DNA of 64,000 bases from Nocardioides palaemonis (GTDB lineage Bacteria > Actinomycetota > Actinomycetes > Propionibacteriales > Nocardioidaceae). The notes below the pieces were generated by a model. That model saw only the letters and a list, made by a program, of their open reading frames with translations, was not told where the DNA came from and searched no databases. Shown piece after piece: positions 58,916-64,000 of this stretch. Each line of letters begins with the position of its first letter. Within the stretch, counting starts at the first letter, position 1. The stretch spans positions 2,108,001-2,172,000 of the forward strand of contig NZ_JAGVQR010000001.1 in the NCBI RefSeq assembly GCF_018275325.1. The letters run 5' to 3'. A program made the translations under genes and the position numbers.

Positions 58916-58963
58916 GTGGCAGGAAGTCAACGGATCCTGTCGTTCCTGCCACTCGTGGCAGGA
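58916..58963. promoter_or_regulatory. GTGGCAGGA operator with three half-sites
   Basis: GTGGCAGGA at 58916-58924, its complement TCCTGCCAC at 58944-58952, and GTGGCAGGA again at 58955-58963. The last two form TCCTGCCACTCGTGGCAGGA, a perfect palindrome with a two-base centre. It lies between the divergent GlxA-type regulator and the small gene at 58989. Confidence 0.75.
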
Positions 58964-58988
58964 CTCGTGCGAGCGGAGAATTACTGCC

Positions 58989-59147
58989 ATGAACACGATC
59001 CTCGCCCTCCTGGTCCTCGCCGCCCTCGTCCCGCTCCTCGTCGGGTACGCCCGCCACGACCGCTTCGGCGGCCCCTCCGTCTCCGCCCACCCGCGCGACG
59101 AGCTCGGGCCGGTCGAGGAGCGCCGCCACCTCGTCCCCCGCGCCTGA
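58989..59147 (+). CDS. Small membrane peptide, 52 residues
   Basis: 'MNTILALLVLAALVPLLVGY' is one membrane segment, followed by a short polar tail ('ARHDRFGGPSVSAHPRDELG'). It is too short to place in a family. Support: ATG 25 bases after the operator, GAGAAT seven bases before the ATG as possible -10, and coding-like third-position GC. It is the only divergent target of the GlxA-type regulator, so it may be its regulated gene. Confidence 0.6.
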   Translation: MNTILALLVLAALVPLLVGYARHDRFGGPSVSAHPRDELGPVEERRHLVPRA

Positions 59148-59172
59148 CCGCTCGACGCTGCCCCTGGCGCGG

Positions 59173-59178
59173 CACAAT
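59173..59178 (+). promoter_or_regulatory. Possible leaderless -10 box (CACAAT)
   Basis: The box ends six bases before the ATG of the acyl-CoA ligase gene; first base deviates from TANNNT. Confidence 0.4.
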
Positions 59179-59184
59179 GCCGCC

Positions 59185-60486
<1,302 letters not shown>

Positions 60487-60527
60487 CGTTCGCGTCGGCT
60501 TCGGGCCCGCGCGGGCCGGTACCCGCA

Positions 60528-60533
60528 TAGGGT
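60528..60533 (+). promoter_or_regulatory. Leaderless -10 box (TAGGGT)
   Basis: The box ends six bases before the ATG of the arylsulfotransferase-like gene. Confidence 0.5.
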
Positions 60534-60539
60534 CGGTGG

Positions 60540-62746
60540 ATGTCCCGTCTCGTGGTCCTCGCCCTCATCTCCGCCTCGCTCGCCCTCCTCGCGGTCGACC
60601 CCGGGCGGTCCGCGGCGGCGCCTGCCCCCGTCCACGACGTCGTGGTCGGCGTCGTCTCCGACCCGGCGGCCGAGACCTGGCCCGCGTACGCCGCGACCGT
60701 CGAGCGCTATGCCCTCCGCACGGGGTCGGCGACCCCGGAGGTGCGGGTGACGGCGACGTCGAGCGACCCCGACGCGAGGATCGTCGTCAACGGCCGCCCG
60801 GCCACGAGCGGCGACCCGCTGGTGCTCGCGGGACTCGCGAGCGGCGACGAGGTCAACGTCCAGATCGCCGACTCCGCCGGCACGTCCAACCAGTCGTGGA
60901 TCGTGCTCCCGCCGGGCTTCCCCCGGCTCACCGCCTCCGGGCCCCACTCGGACCTGGCTGCGGGCGAGGTGGCGCTCACCCTCGGCTCGTTCCTCGGCGG
61001 CAACTACACCGCCGTCGTCGACGAGTGGGGGGTGCCGGTCCGAGCGGTGGCGGAGCAGATCAGCGACCTCAAGCAGTCAGCCGCCGACCCGACCCGCTAC
61101 TCCGCGGCGCTCCCTGCCCCAGGCGGCGGCTGGCGCATCGCCGAGCTCGACGAGCAGTTCCACGAGCTCCGGTCGCACCAGCTCACGACCGCCCCGGCCG
61201 ACACCACCGACTTCCACGACTCGGTGCTGCTGCCCGACGGCGGGGCCCTGCTGATGGGCTACTGGCCCGTCACCCGCGACGGCACCGTCCTCACCGACGC
61301 CGTCATCGAGCTCCAGGACGCCGCTGGCGAGGCCACGTGGAGCTGGAACAGCAAGGACCACGTGGACCCCGCGGAGGGCCTGGTCGACCGCTCGGCGGCG
61401 GACTACGCCCACATCAACTCCCTCCAGCTGCTGCCCGGCGGCGACGTGCTGGCGTCCTTCCGCAACCTGAGCCAGGTCATGCTGATCGCCGGCAGCGACG
61501 GTCCGGGCCGCGACGCCGGCGACGTCCTCTGGCGCTTCGGAGGGAACCGCAACGACTTCACCTTCGTCGACGACCCCTACGGCGGTCCGTGCGCGCAGCA
61601 CGCCGCGACCCTGCTGCCCGACGGGCACCTCATGGTCTTCGACAACGGCGCACGCCGCGACGAGTCGGGCCGATCGCGCCGCAGACCGCCGACATGTGCC
61701 CCGCGCCCGGCGATCCCTCCGGTCCGCGGGTGGCGCGCCCGCAGAGCCGGGTGAGCGAGTACGAGCTCGACACCACCACCGCACCACCGACCGCACGTCT
61801 GGTCTGGAGCCACGTGCCCGAGGGGCGCTACGCGCCGTTCGCCGGCAACGCCCAGCCGCTCCCGGACGGCAACGTGATGGTGGGCTGGTCGCAGTCGCAG
61901 GTGCCGCAGGGCCAGGTGGCACCCGTCGCCACCGAGGTCACCCGCTCCGGTGAGGAGATCTGGTCGGTGTCGGCCGGCTCGTTCTTCTCCTACCGCGCCT
62001 TCAAGCTCGACGCGCCGGACGCGATCGAGCCGCGCATCGCCGTCACCTCGCCCGTCGACGGCCAGGAGGTCGCCCAGGGCGCCGAGCTCCCGGTCGAGGT
62101 CTCGTGCGTGGACACCGGCGGCTCCAACCTGGCAGCCTGCGGGACCGACGCACCCCCGAGCACCGACGAGCCCGGGGAGCACGACCTCGTCGCCCGAGCG
62201 ACCGACCGGGCGGGCAACACGGAGACCACCACGATCACCTACGTCGTCACGCCGGCGGCACCGGGCACCCCCTCCCCCACCCCGACGGCAACACACACCC
62301 CGACGCCCACCCCGCAGCCCACGCCGACACCGGCGCGGACCGCCCGGGCGGACCTCCTCGCCCGCGGACCGTCGGGCCCGTGGGCCGGGCGCGACACCTA
62401 CGGCGGACGCAGGCAGACCGTCACGGTGCGCTCGCGTGCGGGTTCGCGAGCCGTGGTCCGGTTCCGGGTGCGCAACGCCGGCGATGCCCGTGGGCGGGTG
62501 CTCGTGTCGGCGCGGGCCGGCGGCCGGCTCCCCGGGCGCTGGTGGGTCGGGGGCAACGACGTCACGTCGCGCGTGCGCAACGGCACCTTCCGGACCGCGC
62601 GGCTCGCGCCCGGCTCGACGGCGCGCCTGCGCCTCGTGCTGCGGTGGCCGCCGTCGGCGCAGGTGCGGCCGGGGGCACTGCGCCTGGTCGCGACCGTGGG
62701 CGACTCCCGCGACGTCGTCCGGGTCCGGGTCCGGGCGGGCGACTGA
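60540..62746 (+). pseudogene. Arylsulfotransferase (ASST)-like secreted protein, frameshifted
   Basis: The first frame runs from ATG 60540 with a signal peptide ('VVLALISASLALLAVDPGRS') through propeller strands to 'DNGARRDESG' at about 61670. The family continues only in another frame from about 61671 ('PIAPQTADMCPAPGDPSGPR', 'RVSEYELDTTT', 'ARLVWSHVPEGRYAPFAGNA') to the stop at 62746. One missing C in the run GGGCC(C)GATCG would restore a protein of about 735 residues. The C-terminal part has a Pro-Thr linker ('TPTPTPQPTPTP') and a beta domain. Either a recent pseudogene, a sequencing error, or an unusual frameshift. The unshifted reading ends at 61754. Confidence 0.8.
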
Positions 62747-62752
62747 GCGGCG

Positions 62753-63595
62753 TCAGGCCTCCCAGACGCCGCGCAGGCGCTCGACGTGGTCTGCGGCCTG
62801 CCGCAGGCCGGCCTCGGCGGCGACCGTGCGGCGCGACGGGTCGAGCAGGTTCTTCCCGAACGCCGTGAGCGCGTCGGCGTCGGGGGTCACGACCGACCAG
62901 GCCCGCGGCCCGATGCCCTCCAGCTGGGCGCGGATCGAGGTCCGCCTGCTGAACGACCGCGGCAGGGGTGCCAGCACGACGACGCGTGCGGCGCCGGCCG
63001 CGACGTCGACGTTGGCGGTCGACCGCATCCCGCCGTCGACGTACGTCCGGCCGCCCACCTCCACCGGCGGCCAGACCGTGGGCACGGCGCAGCTGGCTGC
63101 GACCGCCGAGACGAGGTCGACCCCCGACCCCCGGGTGAAGACGGTGAACTCGCCGCTGACGGCGTCGACCGCGGTGATCCGGAGGTCGCGGTCCGGCCAG
63201 GCGTGCGCGGGGAGCCGCGCACGGATCACCGCCTCACGGTCGACGCTGCCGGGTGCGTGCGCGGCACGCGCCACCCGGCCGACGCGGGCCAGCTTCTGCC
63301 GGTCGGTGCCGGGCAGGACGTAGGGCGGCACGAGCTTCAGCGCCGCGACCCGTGACATCCGCCCGCCGAGCTCGGCGTCCGGGGGCTCGAGCTGCGCGGC
63401 GTAGAGGTCCTCCAGGGACCAGTCGCTCCCGAGCTGGGCGCCCACGACCGAGCCGGCCGACGTGCCGACCACGACGTCGGTGTCGGTGAGGTCGACGCCC
63501 GCGCGGGCGAGCCCCGTGAGGATCCCGAGCTCCCACGCGATGCCGGTGATGCCCCCGCCACCGAGGACGAGGGCCGAGGTGCCTGTGCCTGTCAT
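62753..63595 (-). CDS. Patatin-like phospholipase
   Basis: 280 residues. Oxyanion 'LVLGGGGITGIAWELG' (about 9-24), nucleophile 'VVGTSAGSVVGA' (Ser47) and catalytic Asp in 'TYVDGGMRSTANVD'. Cytoplasmic serine lipase or acyl hydrolase. A TAGAAC seven bases before the ATG could be a weak leaderless box. It is convergent with the arylsulfotransferase-like gene and downstream of rpsA on the same strand, but separated by a terminator. Confidence 0.92.
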   Translation of the reverse strand: MTGTGTSALVLGGGGITGIAWELGILTGLARAGVDLTDTDVVVGTSAGSVVGAQLGSDWSLEDLYAAQLEPPDAELGGRMSRVAALKLVPPYVLPGTDRQKLARVGRVARAAHAPGSVDREAVIRARLPAHAWPDRDLRITAVDAVSGEFTVFTRGSGVDLVSAVAASCAVPTVWPPVEVGGRTYVDGGMRSTANVDVAAGAARVVVLAPLPRSFSRRTSIRAQLEGIGPRAWSVVTPDADALTAFGKNLLDPSRRTVAAEAGLRQAADHVERLRGVWEA

Positions 63596-63642
63596 GGGGC
63601 AGTTCTAGCGGACACGCCCTGACAGCGCCGGTCCGCGCACGA

Positions 63643-63677
63643 CGACGGCCCGCCGGGAGTCCCGGCGGGCCGTCGTG
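63643..63677 (-). terminator. Hairpin terminator of rpsA
   Basis: 16-bp perfect arms ACGACGGCCCGCCGGG and complement with a three-base loop, 29 bases past the rpsA stop. Confidence 0.85.
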
Positions 63678-63706
63678 TCGTGCGGTCGATCAGCGGATCA
63701 GGCGAT

Positions 63707-64000
63707 CAGGCCTGGCCGCCGGTCAGCTTCTCGCGGAGCGCCTGCAGCGCCTCGTCGGAGGCGAGCGAGCCGCCGGTGTCGCCACCGGTCTCGGCCGCGA
63801 CGTCGCCGCCCGAGGAGTACGAGGTGGCCTCGCCGGCCTCGACCTCGGCCTGCTTGGCCTCCTCCTGCTGCTTGACGTGCGCCTCCCAGCGGGCGTGCGC
63901 CTTGGCGTACTGGTCCTCCCAGACCGCACGCTGCTCCTCGAAGCCCTCGAGCCACTCGCCCGTCTCGGGGTCGAAGCCCTCGGGGTAGACGTAGTTGCCC
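63707..64000 (-). CDS. rpsA: 30S ribosomal protein S1, C-terminal end
   Basis: The frame is open to the window edge; 97 codons are visible. 'GNYVYPEGFDPETGEWLEGF' followed by 'EEQRAVWEDQYAKAHARWEA' is the signature tail of actinobacterial S1, after the last S1 repeat, then a Gln/Glu/Ala-rich end. S1 binds mRNA at the ribosome. From memory rpsA is next to coaE in many actinobacteria; here coaE is 9.5 kb away. Confidence 0.88.

Overview
The window comes from a high-GC actinobacterium, most likely Nocardioides or a close relative in Nocardioidaceae. Four things point there: very GC-rich codon use with many GTG starts; actinobacteria-restricted families (SepH, DUF3093, DUF3159, DUF3710, DUF4193, DUF4235, DUF5998, DUF7455, a LprG/P55 pair); many leaderless promoters; and 'ggttgaggtgcgagc...cgaaacc' type short repeats that I associate with Nocardioides from memory. 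The genus assignment is an inference. I saw no tRNA, rRNA, CRISPR array, transposase, prophage or replication origin.

Layout. 1-7.9 kb: end of a beta-propeller gene, a thiamine-binding protein, an alpha/beta hydrolase, an operon of membrane propeller protein, SigE-family sigma factor and DUF3105 protein, then aconitase. 7.9-15.7 kb: an actinobacterial core block (23S/tRNA uridine methyltransferase, APC permease, divergent trkA pair, DUF3159, OB-fold, DUF3710, dut, DUF3093, DUF4235). From memory it matches the order Rv2689c-Rv2698 of Mycobacterium tuberculosis. 16-25 kb: HTH protein, DUF4193, suhB, ferrochelatase, sugar-lactone oxidase, TRIC channel, sepH, MOSC protein, sulfurtransferase, thymidine kinase. 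25-38 kb: phosphodiesterase, DUF5998, GNAT/acyl-CoA synthetase fusion, topoisomerase IV (parC and parE on opposite strands), an LprG-P55 lipid-export pair and a beta-carbonic anhydrase. 38-52 kb: small membrane and secreted proteins, principal sigma factor sigA, DNA repair, stress proteins, dinB and a sigB-like sigma factor. 52-64 kb: GH3 lipoprotein, coaE, a MarR/ABC exporter unit, aspartate aminotransferase, a GlxA-type regulator with a small target gene, an acyl-CoA ligase, a frameshifted arylsulfotransferase-like gene, a patatin, and the 3' end of rpsA at the edge.

How it works together. Most of the window is housekeeping: TCA cycle, potassium uptake, dUTP and thymidine metabolism, heme and CoA synthesis, DNA topology, primary and alternative sigma factors, and cell division. 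Accessory interest lies mainly in cis-acting DNA. Three families of short palindromic or tandem repeats are present. One has inserted in frame into two genes: the RNA methyltransferase and the P55-like transporter. About eighteen genes carry a TANNNT box 6-8 bases before the start codon, the signature of leaderless transcription. Discrete operator-like palindromes lie in front of the thiamine-binding gene, acnA, the marR/ABC pair and the glxA-type regulator.

Limits: product names come from reading translated sequence and recalling families, with no database search. Residue numbers are approximate to within a few positions. Promoter and operator calls are pattern-based.
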